Positions 54,278 through 63,000 are shown, numbered from the stretch's first letter. The stretch is 64,000 nucleotides of DNA from Pollutimonas bauzanensis (GCF_900129885.1 NZ_FQXE01000002.1:549129-613128), one strand, 5' to 3'. The notes: a model not told the origin generated them from the sequence alone. A program made the numbers and translations.

Positions 54278-56002
54278 TCAGAACAGCAAGCTGACCTGGG
54301 CCAGCAGGCGGGTCTTGCTCTGGTCGGCCACGGCTTCCCCGCGCGGCCCGACGGCCCGCGCCAGTTGCGCCTGGAATACCACCGATTTGTAGCTGGCGTA
54401 ATAGCCCAGCCCTATGTCCGACAGCCGCTGGCCGTTGATGTCGGAATAGTCGCCCTGCTGCAGGTGGACCCGGCCGGTGTCGGCGAACACCCCGATCAAC
54501 TGCGTGAGCCCGCCGACCGCGGGCAGCATATAGCGCAGTTCGGCATTGAGCAGGTAGCCGTTGTCGCCGCTGACCACTTCGCGATAGGCCTTGACCCCGG
54601 CCGGCCCGGAAATGTTCATCTGCTCGATGGTGTCCAGGTTCTTGTTCATCAGCGCCTTTTGCGCGCTTACCGTCGCGCTGGCGCTGAGCGTCTTGGTGAG
54701 TTCCTGGCTGGCCGTGAAGGCGAGGTTCAGGCGCGCGTAATTGCCCACGGTATCGGCGCCGCTCTTGTTCAGGGCCCGCTCGGCGCTGTCGGGGATGCCC
54801 AGATGGCCATAGGACACGCCCACGTCCAGATTGGTATAGGTGCTGCGCCCGAACAGCGTGCTCCAGGCTTCGCGCCGCAGGCTCAGCGTGCTCACCTGGG
54901 CTTTCTTGTCTATGCCCATGTCATAGGCGCCGATTTCGTCGCGCATGCGCTTGGCGGCAAAATTCAGGTTCAGGTAGAGGTTTTGTTCGCGGCTACGCAT
55001 CAGCGGGTAGGAAAGCGTGCCTTCGAGCGTGCGGGCCACCCCGGTGGCGTCCAGGTCTTTGTAGTCGGAGCCCAGCTCGTAAGTAGTGCGCGTGGCCGCC
55101 AGTTCCCCGCGCAGGCCGCCGGCGGTCAGCGGAAAGGCATAGGCCAGGCGGCCGTTGAGCAGGCCCTTGTCTTGCGAGCTCAGTCCCTGGACAGACAGCT
55201 TGTCGGCCGCGCCCAGCAGGGAATTGAGGTCCAGGCCCGCGACCAGCCGGTTCTTGCCGGTATAGCGCGAGCCCTGGTTATCGGCTAGCACATGGAAATC
55301 GGCGCGCGGGCCGGCGCCGACCTCCACATCGAAATCCGACGTGCCGGGCGCCTGGCCGGGGGAGATGGTCAGCTTGGGCATCTGCGCGCCCGGCATGTCG
55401 CCGACCAGCAGCATGGCGCGTTCCAGCGCGGCTTGCGATACCGCCTGGTCGGACTTGAGCGCGTCGAACACCCCTTGCAGCAGGCCGCCGCGCACCAGCG
55501 ACTGGTTCTTGAGCTGGAACTGGCCGAACTTGCCCACCAGGATGCGTATCACCAGCGTGCCCTTGCTGGCGTCCTGGCGCGGCACATAGGCGCGCGCCAC
55601 GAGGTAGCCGCGGCTGCGGTACAGCACCGTCAGCTTGGCGGCGGCTTCCTGGATTTCGGACAGCGTCAGGGCCCGGCCCTTGTAGGGTTCAAGCTGGGCC
55701 TGCAGTTCGGCCTGGTCTATGAATTCGGCGCCTTCGAGCTTGAATTCGCGCACGAACAGCGTCTCGCCCTTGCCCATGCGCAACGGCGCTTCTTCCTGTT
55801 GGATGATGGCCGGCGCGGGCGTCTTTTGCGGGGGGCGCTGCGGAAGACGGGGCTGCGCCTCTTTCATGGCGTCGCCGATACCGTAGGGCGGCGCGGGCGG
55901 CGTCTGGGCCATGCCCATAGCAGGGAGGAAGGACAGCAGCGCCGCGCAGACAGGCGCGCGCAAGGGCCGGCCTGCGCGGCGGGCATCGATAGATGGCTTC
56001 AT
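54278..56002 (-). CDS. Two-partner secretion outer-membrane transporter (TpsB; ShlB/FhaC/HecB family)
   Basis: A 574-residue protein: signal peptide (residues 1-32), a periplasmic start with Pro/Gln-rich segment, POTRA domains (about 80-165: [40 protein letters not shown]) and a 16-strand-type barrel with [20 protein letters not shown] and a C-terminal phenylalanine (LLAQVSLLF). It exports a TpsA exoprotein across the outer membrane. The start is the ATG at 56000-56002. The gene is first in tpsB-exbB-exbD-tonB and is preceded by a fragment of a tpsA start rather than by a whole tpsA. Confidence 0.9.
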   Translation of the reverse strand: MKPSIDARRAGRPLRAPVCAALLSFLPAMGMAQTPPAPPYGIGDAMKEAQPRLPQRPPQKTPAPAIIQQEEAPLRMGKGETLFVREFKLEGAEFIDQAELQAQLEPYKGRALTLSEIQEAAAKLTVLYRSRGYLVARAYVPRQDASKGTLVIRILVGKFGQFQLKNQSLVRGGLLQGVFDALKSDQAVSQAALERAMLLVGDMPGAQMPKLTISPGQAPGTSDFDVEVGAGPRADFHVLADNQGSRYTGKNRLVAGLDLNSLLGAADKLSVQGLSSQDKGLLNGRLAYAFPLTAGGLRGELAATRTTYELGSDYKDLDATGVARTLEGTLSYPLMRSREQNLYLNLNFAAKRMRDEIGAYDMGIDKKAQVSTLSLRREAWSTLFGRSTYTNLDVGVSYGHLGIPDSAERALNKSGADTVGNYARLNLAFTASQELTKTLSASATVSAQKALMNKNLDTIEQMNISGPAGVKAYREVVSGDNGYLLNAELRYMLPAVGGLTQLIGVFADTGRVHLQQGDYSDINGQRLSDIGLGYYASYKSVVFQAQLARAVGPRGEAVADQSKTRLLAQVSLLF

Positions 56003-56079
56003 GGGACTCGCTCGGATAGAGGGATGGAGAACCGGGCGCGCGCCAAGCGCGTCCGGCGAGGTTTTGCCTTGGTTTACCG

Positions 56080-56259
56080 TTACCGGCCGTATCTTGTGGG
56101 GTGGCCGCTGCCGCCGCCCGCCTGGCTGATGGCCGCCCCGCTGCCGCCCTGCCCGCCATGGGGCGCCGCCGCCGGCGGACAAGACAAGGCGGATACCGCG
56201 ATGCCGGGCTTCTTCGTTTCGAACGCCGCTATACAGAGGCGGGAGACCCTTCCAGACAT
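56080..56259 (-). pseudogene. Remnant of a second TpsA gene (5' end only)
   Basis: The frame MSGRVSRLCIAAFETKK, then PGIAVSALSCPP and GSGAAISQAGG, matches residues 1-52 of the intact TpsA at 59048-62497 almost throughout. It then departs (SGHPTRYGR) and stops after 59 codons. The ribosome site (AGGGGAA) and leader are also related to those of tpsA. It is therefore the stump of a duplicated exoprotein gene, joined to the upstream side of tpsB. Confidence 0.8.
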
Positions 56260-56460
56260 TGAAATTCCCCTAGGACACATAATGATTGTTGAACGGCCTG
56301 CGGGTGCGCCGAGGGGATGCAGGCCCGAAGATACTGGCGCCGTTGTTACCCGCCTCTATACACCGTTATATATTGTAGGATATATCGAGAGGATTTCAAT
56401 CGTGATTAAAAAAGACCTCTGTCCTAGATCAACAATTCGCCGGGAAATCGCGGCGGCACG
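56260..56460 (-). promoter_or_regulatory. Leader/promoter region of the tpsB operon, paralogous to that of tpsA
   Basis: This AT-rich stretch matches 62498-62775 in several blocks: the TTCCCCTAGGACA block by the start, the ACTGGCG block with GTTGTTAC and GCCTC, the TATATA-rich core, and CTGTCCT near the far end. The tpsA copy carries about 100 extra bases. A shared promoter, co-regulating tpsA and the tpsB operon, is the simple reading. Minus-strand TACAATATAT (around 56368-56378) is a candidate -10 region. Confidence 0.55.
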
Positions 56461-56481
56461 GGCTTGCGCCATGGCCTTGTT

Positions 56482-57549
56482 TCAAGGCAGGCGCTCCACC
56501 GCGGCGGCAAGCGCGGCATCATCGACATGCATGTCGCCGCGCGCCGCGATGCTTTCCAGGTAGGCCCGCTCATTCCGCCTGGCCAGATCCGCGCGCATGG
56601 CCTGGCGCAGCATGGGCTCCAATTCCGCCAGGGGTATCGGGCGCTCGACCTGCTTGTCCAGCAGCTTGAAAATGAACAAGCCCTGCGCCGTTTCCACCGG
56701 GTCGCTCACTTCGCCCACATTCAGCGTGCCGGCCGCCTTGGCCGCTGCCGGGCGCATACGCGCCAATGGCTGCGGCTGCGGTGACAGCGCGCCGCCCTGC
56801 GCGGCGCTGGCCGCGTCCTGCGAGTGCGCCTTGGCAAGTTGGGCGAAATCGCCGCCCGCCGCGCGCGCCTGCGCCGCCAGTGCCTTGGCCTGGGCGCGCA
56901 GCGCCTCCATCGCCTTGGTGGAATCACTGTCGCCCGGCGCCGGCCGCTTCAGGAAGATCTGCGCCAGGGCATAGGTGGCCGGCGCCGAGGGCGGCGGCGC
57001 GAGCTTGGCGTAGGCCGCCTTCAACTCGTCCTGCGACGGATACGCGTCGGGCACCTTGGCCTGCTGCTGCAAATAGGTGGCCGCCACGATCCGGTCGCTC
57101 AGTTCGCGCGCCGCCGCATCGATCTGCGCCTTGACCTGCGGCTGCTGCGCCCAATTGGCCTTTCGCGCATCTCGCACTAGGTACCGCTCGGCCAGGCGCT
57201 GCCACAGCAGGTCTTCCAGGGCCTCCCGGCGCGCCGCGAGTTGCATGCGCTGCGTCGGCGGTATTTGCTGCAGCATGTCCTGGAGTTCGGCCTGTGTGAT
57301 GGTTGCCGAGCCCATGCGGGCCACTGGCGGGCTGCCGTCATCGCGCGCTTGCGCCGCGCCCGGCACCTTACCGGCCTGTCGCGAAGGTTTTTCCACTTGG
57401 CGCGCCGCCGGGCTGGCGGCCGCGGCCATGGCGAGAGCCGTCAGGCAAGAGAACACAGCCAGGGCCGCGCCTGACCGCAGCGCCCTGTAGAGCGTGGAAC
57501 CGCGCAGGCGGGTACGCGGCCGGTCGTCCGGCCGCAACACTGTCGTCAT
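56482..57549 (-). CDS. Periplasmic parvulin-type peptidyl-prolyl isomerase
   Basis: A 355-residue exported protein: N-terminal signal/anchor (LRSGAALAVFSCLTALAMAA), a SurA/Par27-like helical chaperone region (about residues 75-180, MGSATITQAELQDMLQQIP to YLQQQAKVPDAYPS) and one parvulin domain (about 190-297: FLKRPAPGDSD, GGDFAQLAKAHSQDAASA, GEVSDPVETAQGLFIFKLLD). It probably holds or folds the exoprotein or its transporter in the periplasm; a parvulin of this kind (Par27) interacts with FHA in Bordetella pertussis. It lies between the ModA-like gene and tpsB. Confidence 0.88.
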   Translation of the reverse strand: MTTVLRPDDRPRTRLRGSTLYRALRSGAALAVFSCLTALAMAAAASPAARQVEKPSRQAGKVPGAAQARDDGSPPVARMGSATITQAELQDMLQQIPPTQRMQLAARREALEDLLWQRLAERYLVRDARKANWAQQPQVKAQIDAAARELSDRIVAATYLQQQAKVPDAYPSQDELKAAYAKLAPPPSAPATYALAQIFLKRPAPGDSDSTKAMEALRAQAKALAAQARAAGGDFAQLAKAHSQDAASAAQGGALSPQPQPLARMRPAAAKAAGTLNVGEVSDPVETAQGLFIFKLLDKQVERPIPLAELEPMLRQAMRADLARRNERAYLESIAARGDMHVDDAALAAAVERLP

Positions 57550-57745
57550 GATTACACCTTGAACTGAAAATGAAAAGCAAACAGAATGGGCATGTCATCT
57601 GAACCGCGTCTGCGCGACCATGTGGCCGTAGCGCTCCGGCGTCCAGACGAACGAGGCCTGGAAGCCCCGTTCCAAGCCGATGCAGACGGGAGCGGTGGGG
57701 GCCTTCTACTTCGACTTGATGGCTGCCTTCGGTCTATCGGGGAAT
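57550..57745 (-). other. Spacer between the ModA-like gene and the parvulin gene; orphan reading frame
   Basis: No gene start was recognised. A minus-strand frame at 57595-57705 reads 36 codons from just after a TAG to a TGA (containing ERGFQASFVWTPERYGHM). It looks like the tail of a lost gene, but I cannot name it. AT-rich sequence near 57560-57590 may hold the promoter of the parvulin gene. Confidence 0.3.
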
Positions 57746-57786
57746 GAGTTGCCCCGGCGCCCGTCTCCGGCCCGCCAGGGCAACTC
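57746..57786 (-). terminator. Strong hairpin just after the ModA-like gene
   Basis: GAGTTGCCC (57746-57754) and GGGCAACTC (57778-57786) form a 9-bp stem with a GC-rich 23-base loop. It lies 2 bp behind the stop codon of the ModA-like gene. No T-run follows, so it may act as a 3' stabiliser or Rho-assisted terminator. Confidence 0.55.
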
Positions 57787-57788
57787 GT

Positions 57789-58910
57789 TTAGATCACGGA
57801 GTAGCAGTGGTTAGTGAGCCACTGATTCCATGTCTGACCGGCCCCGCCCCCAAGATTAGCGTTAGCGGCATTGGGATTGGACAGGTTCATGAAAGTCCAT
57901 AGCGCCAGGGCCGCTTGTTCCGCCGTATTGCCGCCCGTCGTCACCGAATCGCCGTCCGTGTCAAGCAAAACGGCATATTGAGCCACGTTGTAGGCAACAT
58001 TGGTAAACTCCACGTAGGAATAGCCGGCGTTGCATATCTGGGCCTTCGCAACGAAGCCGGAATTGATCGATGGGTAGGCGGGATCGAACACGGCCTGGTA
58101 AGTCACATCGATATTGCCAAACAGCGGCGTGTGGACAATCGACGGAGGCCATGGCGTATAGCCCATGTCGGTCAGGATTTTCTGTGCGGCCAGGCCGTAA
58201 GGCGCCGGAACGGGGTCCGCGACAGCGACCTCGCCAGCCGCGGGAACGATGGTATGTCCCGATGCCGTAGTCGCAATGGTGTCCGAGGTGCCAGTCGAGG
58301 CCGTACCTGTCACTAAACTGTTGGGAGGTGCCGACGTACTATCGGTGAAAATTACCGGGATCCCGTTTGCATAAATATGGGAGGATCCAATTGTGTAGTA
58401 TGGCGCAGGCGTTGCGTTCAATGTCTCGTAGACCAGATCATCCGGCGCATCCTGGTTCGCCGCCGCAAACAGACCATATTTGTAAGCGATGGCGAGCGGA
58501 AGCGCCTCGGCTCCACTTGCGGGCGTCGGGTGGGCGCTGTAGACAGTTCCCGAATGCAGGGTAATGGCCGTGTGCGTCGGGTTCACATGCGTGGTTGGAT
58601 CCTTGAGAATTTCTCCCATCAAATGCCCGGTCGCATTATGGCAGAGGCCAATGAGTCCGTAGGATGTGCCGCCAGGCGAGTTCAGGAAATCCGTGATCAG
58701 ATCGAGCGCCGGCCCATAGAAATTGGAGGCGACGGCGATCGTCGTGTCGGGTGCTCCGTAGATGCCGACATTCGCTGCAGTGGCATCTGCGAAATGCCCG
58801 GAAGAGTCTACATATTGGCACACCGTGTCGGCGGCCCAACTGGCCGGCGCGGCGAGGCTGCACAAAATGGCTGCTGACAGCACGGTAAGTCGCTTGGATT
58901 TGACTTTCAT
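57789..58910 (-). CDS. Secreted ModA-like (periplasmic-binding-protein fold) protein of the TPS cluster
   Basis: A 373-residue exported protein with a clear signal peptide (cleaved near ASWAA, residue 26). Features of the ModA/type II binding-protein family are TTIAVASNFYGPALDLITDF (residues 56-75), ALPLAIAYKYGLFA and VADPVPAPYGLAAQKILTDM (230-249). Four cysteines remain in the mature part (C31, C90, C293, C369), which suggests two disulfides. Ser/Thr-rich stretches around 190-222 are unusual for ModA. The AT content of the gene appears higher than its neighbours. No ABC permease is nearby. It stands between tpsA and the parvulin gene, so it is probably a partner, ligand binder or cargo of the system; the ligand is unknown. 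Confidence 0.65.
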   Translation of the reverse strand: MKVKSKRLTVLSAAILCSLAAPASWAADTVCQYVDSSGHFADATAANVGIYGAPDTTIAVASNFYGPALDLITDFLNSPGGTSYGLIGLCHNATGHLMGEILKDPTTHVNPTHTAITLHSGTVYSAHPTPASGAEALPLAIAYKYGLFAAANQDAPDDLVYETLNATPAPYYTIGSSHIYANGIPVIFTDSTSAPPNSLVTGTASTGTSDTIATTASGHTIVPAAGEVAVADPVPAPYGLAAQKILTDMGYTPWPPSIVHTPLFGNIDVTYQAVFDPAYPSINSGFVAKAQICNAGYSYVEFTNVAYNVAQYAVLLDTDGDSVTTGGNTAEQAALALWTFMNLSNPNAANANLGGGAGQTWNQWLTNHCYSVI

Positions 58911-58957
58911 TGCGAAGCTCCTCAATTACAATTGTGGGCGTTTAGGCCCTGGAAGGT

Positions 58958-58975
58958 GGGAATCAGCCGATTCCC
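58958..58975. repeat. Hairpin in the tpsA/ModA-like gene spacer
   Basis: GGGAATC-AGCC-GATTCCC is a perfect 7-bp stem in the 122-bp spacer between tpsA and the ModA-like gene. Nearer to tpsA, a looser GGGGC/GCCCC pair with a following A/T run (about 59007-59045) may attenuate transcription. Read-through from tpsA is plausible. Confidence 0.4.
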
Positions 58976-59047
58976 TGGATTGCCTTTCACCGTGAAGTGC
59001 AAGGCTTTTTTGGCAAGGGGCCGAATTTTCATCAAGCCCCCTGCCCT

Positions 59048-62000
59048 TTACAGCTTGCTGCCTTTGTCCTTGCTTTCATCGTTGTCCTTGCTTTCATCTT
59101 TGTCCAATTGGTAGGTCTGCCCGTCCACCTCTATGCTCTGGATGCCGGCCGAGTAGCGCCCCGGGGTGAAGACGATGTTCGGGTCTAGCGAAGTCGGCAG
59201 GCTGGCCATGAGGCTGCCCGCCAGTTCCATGTTCGGGGTGTAGAGCGCCTGCTGGCGAGCGCCGGCGACGGCGCCGCCAGCCACTTGCGTGGCGCCATCG
59301 AAACGCGCCTGCCGCTGCGCCGCCTCGCGCTGTGCCAGTTCACGCTGTGCAGCCTCGCGCTGCGCTTCCTCGCGCTGTTCCGCCTCGCGCTGTTCCGCCT
59401 CGCGCCGCCGCGCCTCCTCTTCGTCGGCTGCCGCCTGCGCGGCCCTGTCCGCCAGCACCTGGTCGATGGTGCCGTCGAGGTAGTAGCGGACGTCCTCGAA
59501 TTGCTGGCCGGTCAGGCCTTGCGTGTCTATCATGGCGAGCTGGAGGCCGTCCGCCTGCCCGCCAATGGCCCTGCGCTGGCCCGTGGAGTCCATATTCCAA
59601 TAGCTTCTGCTGATGCTTGTGCTGACTCCTCCGGCATAGCCGACCAGCCCGCCCACGTTGTTACCGGTTCCCGTCACGCGGCCGCTGGCCGTGGAATTGG
59701 TGATCGAGGTGATTCCGGTGGTTTCTCCGACCAGGGCCGCCAGATTGTCCACTCCCGTCACGGAGCCCGTCGCCGTTGAATCCGTAACGGAGCCATCAAA
59801 AAGGACGCCGACCAGTCCCCCCGCTCCCGTCCCATAGTACGAGGACAGAGCTGTGACGTCGCCCGAGGCCGACGATCCGAAGATATCGCCATGACCGACG
59901 CCAACCAGCCCGCCCAAGTTCCGGCCGCCGATCACGTTCCCGCTGGCCCAGGACTTCGAGATCGAGGAGGAGGCGCCGGCGAACCCAACCAAGCCTCCCA
60001 AGGCTTGAGAAGAGGCATTGCCCTTCACATTGCCCGTCGCATACGAGTTGGCGATGCTGCTCCCTGTGCCCAGCGTGCCGACCAAGCCCCCGATCATATC
60101 GCTGCTGTCTCCAGTGGCAGAAACATTGCCGGTGGCATGAGAATTGGTGATCGCTCCTTCCAGCCAACCAGCCAGTCCGCCAACATTGTGGGCTATACGG
60201 CCCGAGATGCTGACATCTCCCTCGGCGTAGCTGTTGTCGATATCGGTACGGGCGGCGTAGCCGATCAGCCCACCGACATACTGGGCCCCGTAATCGATCG
60301 CTGCCGCTGTCGCGGTCACGTCCCCCGTGGCGAAACTGTTGGCCACTTTCATATTGCCGTCGGCGCTGCCTACGGGTATCCGCCCGATCAGCCCGCCCAG
60401 ATACTGTGAGCCGGTCACGGCTCCCGTGGCATAGGAATTCGCGATCGAACTGGGCGGGTTGCTGGCCACTATGGTGATAGAGCCGATCAGGCCGCCAAGA
60501 TCCTGAGTTGTCTCGTCGCCATCGGCTACCTTGCCCGTCACGCTGCCCGTGGCGTGGGACTTGTCGATGACAATGCTTGAGCGGTTGACAATACCGACCA
60601 GCCCGCCGGCATTTGCGGTGGCCCCTGTTATGTCGACGTCCGCGTAAGAACTCGTGATGCGGGTCGGGTTGCCGACGGTGCTGTTGACAAGGCCCACCAG
60701 CCCGCCTCCCTGCGCACCGCGGAGGGCCAACTTCCCGGTGGCATAGCTGTTCGAAATGTTCGCTGCGGTGCCGTTAATGCGGGCGGCCAATACGCCAGCG
60801 TAGGAATTTGCGCTGATATCGGCGTGTTCCACTCCGATATCCCGGATGGTGGCGCCATTGACAGTGCCGATAAGCCCGACGTAGAGCGATCCGTTCAGTG
60901 TCAGGTTGTCGAGCGAGTGCCCCAGCCCGGCCAGCGTGCCGGTCAGCGTGGAAACCACCGAAGCCCTTCCCATATTGGCCGCGCTCCAGGCCGCCGCATC
61001 AATGTCCTGCGCCAGCGCGTACTTGTCCGCGCCGCTGATGCTCGCCAGATCGTTCATGCTATGGATCAGCGTGTAGGCGACCCCGTTGATGACCAGTCCG
61101 GTCTTGTTCTCGATATTCGTCTGAGTGGCGGCATTCGTGAAGGTCACGCTGCCATACACCCCGCCGCTGGTATCCTGCTTCGCCACCGGAATACCTTCAG
61201 CGTTCAGCACCGTGCCGCTATAGCTGGCCTTGGTGCGGACGTTGTACTCGCCGCCGTAGTTCAGCATTAGCCCGGCGCCGGCGCCCGAGGCGGTGATCGG
61301 CGCATTGATGTTGATGTCGTGGGCGGCGGTCAGCGTCAGCGTGTTGTCGCTCGCCCAGTTCACGGCGTCGTTGACGTTGATATCGCCCTTCGTCCCGCTG
61401 CTGCCGATCGATGACTGCACCTCGTAGTCGCCCTGAGTGTTCAGGTAGTTGCTCAGGAAAGCCCCGGTCATGTCGCCACCGCTCGCGGCAATCGTGAAGT
61501 CCACCGGGTCTATCAGCCAGGTGCCATTTCTGCCCTGCGCCGAGCGGGTCCGAATCTGCGCCGTTTCGGCGATCCGGACTCTGTCGCCCGAGGTCTCGAT
61601 GAAGCCGCCATCGCCGCCGTCGGGCGCGCTGGCGTCCAGCGTGCCCGCCACATTGGCCGTGCCGCCGTAGGCGTAGGCCAGGATGTCGCCCTTCAGCTCG
61701 CCCAGTGTGCGCGCCTGCGCGATGCCGCTGTTGTTCACCTGCGAGCCCAGCACGTCGTCGGCCGCCCGGGCCGTCAGGATGACCTTGCCGCCGTCGGCAT
61801 AGACCGCGCCCTTGTTTTCCACCAGCGCGTCGAGCGCGCCTTCGTCCAGGCTCACGCTGAGCAGCGAATCGCCATTGAAGTTGAGCGTCACCCGCTTGGC
61901 CCCATTGAGCGAGACCGTGCCCTGGGTGGCCATGATCACGCCCTGGTTGGAGACGGACTCGCCCAGCAGGGCCACGTAGCCGCCGTCGGCGGCCGTGAGC

Positions 62001-62497
62001 GTGCCCATGTTCACCACCGAGCCGCCACCGCCGTCGCGGCCTTTGAACACATAGTTGCCGTTTTCGAAATCCCGGTCGCTGATGTCCAGCGTGCTGGCCA
62101 CCAGCCCGCCCGTATTGACCCGCGAGCCCTGCGAGAACAGCACGCCGTTGGAGTTGATCAGAAAGACCTTGCCGTTGGCGTTGATCGCGCCCTGGATCAC
62201 GCTCTGCTCATTGCCCACCACGCGGTTGAGCGTCATGGCCGAGGCGTTGGGCTGCCTGAAGTTGACGGTTTCCGAAGGCGCCACCGAGAAGCCCTGCCAG
62301 TTGATCGCCGCCTTCTGCGTGCTCTGGTGGATGTCGGTCACGCCGCCGGCCTGGCTGATGGCCGCCGCCCCGCTGGTGACCTGTCCGCCGTAGGGCGCGG
62401 CCGCCACCAGCGGCGGACAAAGCAAGGCGGATATCGCGAGACTGAGTTTCTTTCTTTTGAACGCCGCTATACAAAGGCGCGAGACCCTTCCTGACAT
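59048..62497 (-). CDS. Two-partner secretion exoprotein (TpsA), filamentous-haemagglutinin-type with GLUG repeats
   Basis: A 1149-residue secreted adhesin-like protein. An extended signal region (residues 1-33, basic MSGRVSRLCIAAFKRKK then a hydrophobic core) is followed by the TPS/haemagglutination domain (about 34-310: GGQVTSGAAAISQAGG, INANGKVFLINSNGVLFSQG). Residues about 538-960 are a series of GLUG-type repeats (GGLVG plus NSYATG-like units). Residues 1023-1064 form a striking Arg/Glu/Gln-rich helix (repeats of EAEQRE/AAQRE type), and the tail is Asp/Lys-rich. It should be exported by the TpsB at 54278-56002. A good AGGGGAA site precedes the ATG at 62495-62497. It is short for an FHA-type protein and lacks a classic large prodomain. 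Confidence 0.9.
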   Translation of the reverse strand: MSGRVSRLCIAAFKRKKLSLAISALLCPPLVAAAPYGGQVTSGAAAISQAGGVTDIHQSTQKAAINWQGFSVAPSETVNFRQPNASAMTLNRVVGNEQSVIQGAINANGKVFLINSNGVLFSQGSRVNTGGLVASTLDISDRDFENGNYVFKGRDGGGGSVVNMGTLTAADGGYVALLGESVSNQGVIMATQGTVSLNGAKRVTLNFNGDSLLSVSLDEGALDALVENKGAVYADGGKVILTARAADDVLGSQVNNSGIAQARTLGELKGDILAYAYGGTANVAGTLDASAPDGGDGGFIETSGDRVRIAETAQIRTRSAQGRNGTWLIDPVDFTIAASGGDMTGAFLSNYLNTQGDYEVQSSIGSSGTKGDINVNDAVNWASDNTLTLTAAHDININAPITASGAGAGLMLNYGGEYNVRTKASYSGTVLNAEGIPVAKQDTSGGVYGSVTFTNAATQTNIENKTGLVINGVAYTLIHSMNDLASISGADKYALAQDIDAAAWSAANMGRASVVSTLTGTLAGLGHSLDNLTLNGSLYVGLIGTVNGATIRDIGVEHADISANSYAGVLAARINGTAANISNSYATGKLALRGAQGGGLVGLVNSTVGNPTRITSSYADVDITGATANAGGLVGIVNRSSIVIDKSHATGSVTGKVADGDETTQDLGGLIGSITIVASNPPSSIANSYATGAVTGSQYLGGLIGRIPVGSADGNMKVANSFATGDVTATAAAIDYGAQYVGGLIGYAARTDIDNSYAEGDVSISGRIAHNVGGLAGWLEGAITNSHATGNVSATGDSSDMIGGLVGTLGTGSSIANSYATGNVKGNASSQALGGLVGFAGASSSISKSWASGNVIGGRNLGGLVGVGHGDIFGSSASGDVTALSSYYGTGAGGLVGVLFDGSVTDSTATGSVTGVDNLAALVGETTGITSITNSTASGRVTGTGNNVGGLVGYAGGVSTSISRSYWNMDSTGQRRAIGGQADGLQLAMIDTQGLTGQQFEDVRYYLDGTIDQVLADRAAQAAADEEEARRREAEQREAEQREEAQREAAQRELAQREAAQRQARFDGATQVAGGAVAGARQQALYTPNMELAGSLMASLPTSLDPNIVFTPGRYSAGIQSIEVDGQTYQLDKDESKDNDESKDKGSKL

Positions 62498-62930
62498 TGA
62501 CTTCCCCTAGGACATATGATTATTTGTAGAATGGCCTGCGGATGCCGAGGGAATGCCACGGTCACCCGTACATTTTGATGGCAGAGGCCAGGGGCGCCGT
62601 AGAACCGGCCTGGACCCATTCATGCGGGGCTTGAAGACACTGGCGTCGTCTGTAAAACACTGGCGTTGTTACTTGCCTCCACGCATCGTTGTATATAGTA
62701 AAATATAACGGATACATTTTGATTATTATTTTCAGAATCCCTGTCCTGGATCAATGTCCCGCCGACGAAACCGCAAGGCCGTTTAACGCTCCCGGCCGGC
62801 CCTCGCGACGGGCAGTCGCGGGTTGGCAGCCATAACTGTCGATTGCCATGCAGTTTGGAAATTACGTCGCCGGGTTTTGAGATTTCGGGCCGTGGCTATG
62901 AAGAATGCGTGCGGCCGTAACGGAATCCCG
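62498..62930 (-). promoter_or_regulatory. Gene-free leader/promoter region of tpsA
   Basis: Part of the 503-bp gene-free stretch 62498-63000. Blocks at 62498-62565 and 62655-62770 match the tpsB-operon leader (56260-56460). About 100 bp between them are unique to this copy. A 10-bp direct repeat ACACTGGCGT occurs at 62637-62646 and 62657-62666, 20 bp apart, next to an AT-rich core (62690-62735) with TATATA/TATAAC boxes that could be the promoter. I see nothing identifiable in 62776-62930. Confidence 0.5.
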
Positions 62931-62969
62931 CTAGCCCGGGCCGCGGGCGTCGATAAATGGCTTCATGGG
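62931..62969 (-). pseudogene. Remnant of a second TpsB gene start
   Basis: 23 of 25 bases at 62945-62969 match 55981-56005, the start of the intact tpsB. The minus-strand frame reads MKPFIDARGPG and stops, against [13 protein letters not shown] in the intact gene. It sits 32 bp from the trmL stop codon. With the tpsA stump at 56080-56259 it shows that the tpsA/tpsB unit was once duplicated. Confidence 0.6.
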
Positions 62970-63000
62970 TTTGCGGTGCGGCGCTTCAACTCTGTGGCGT

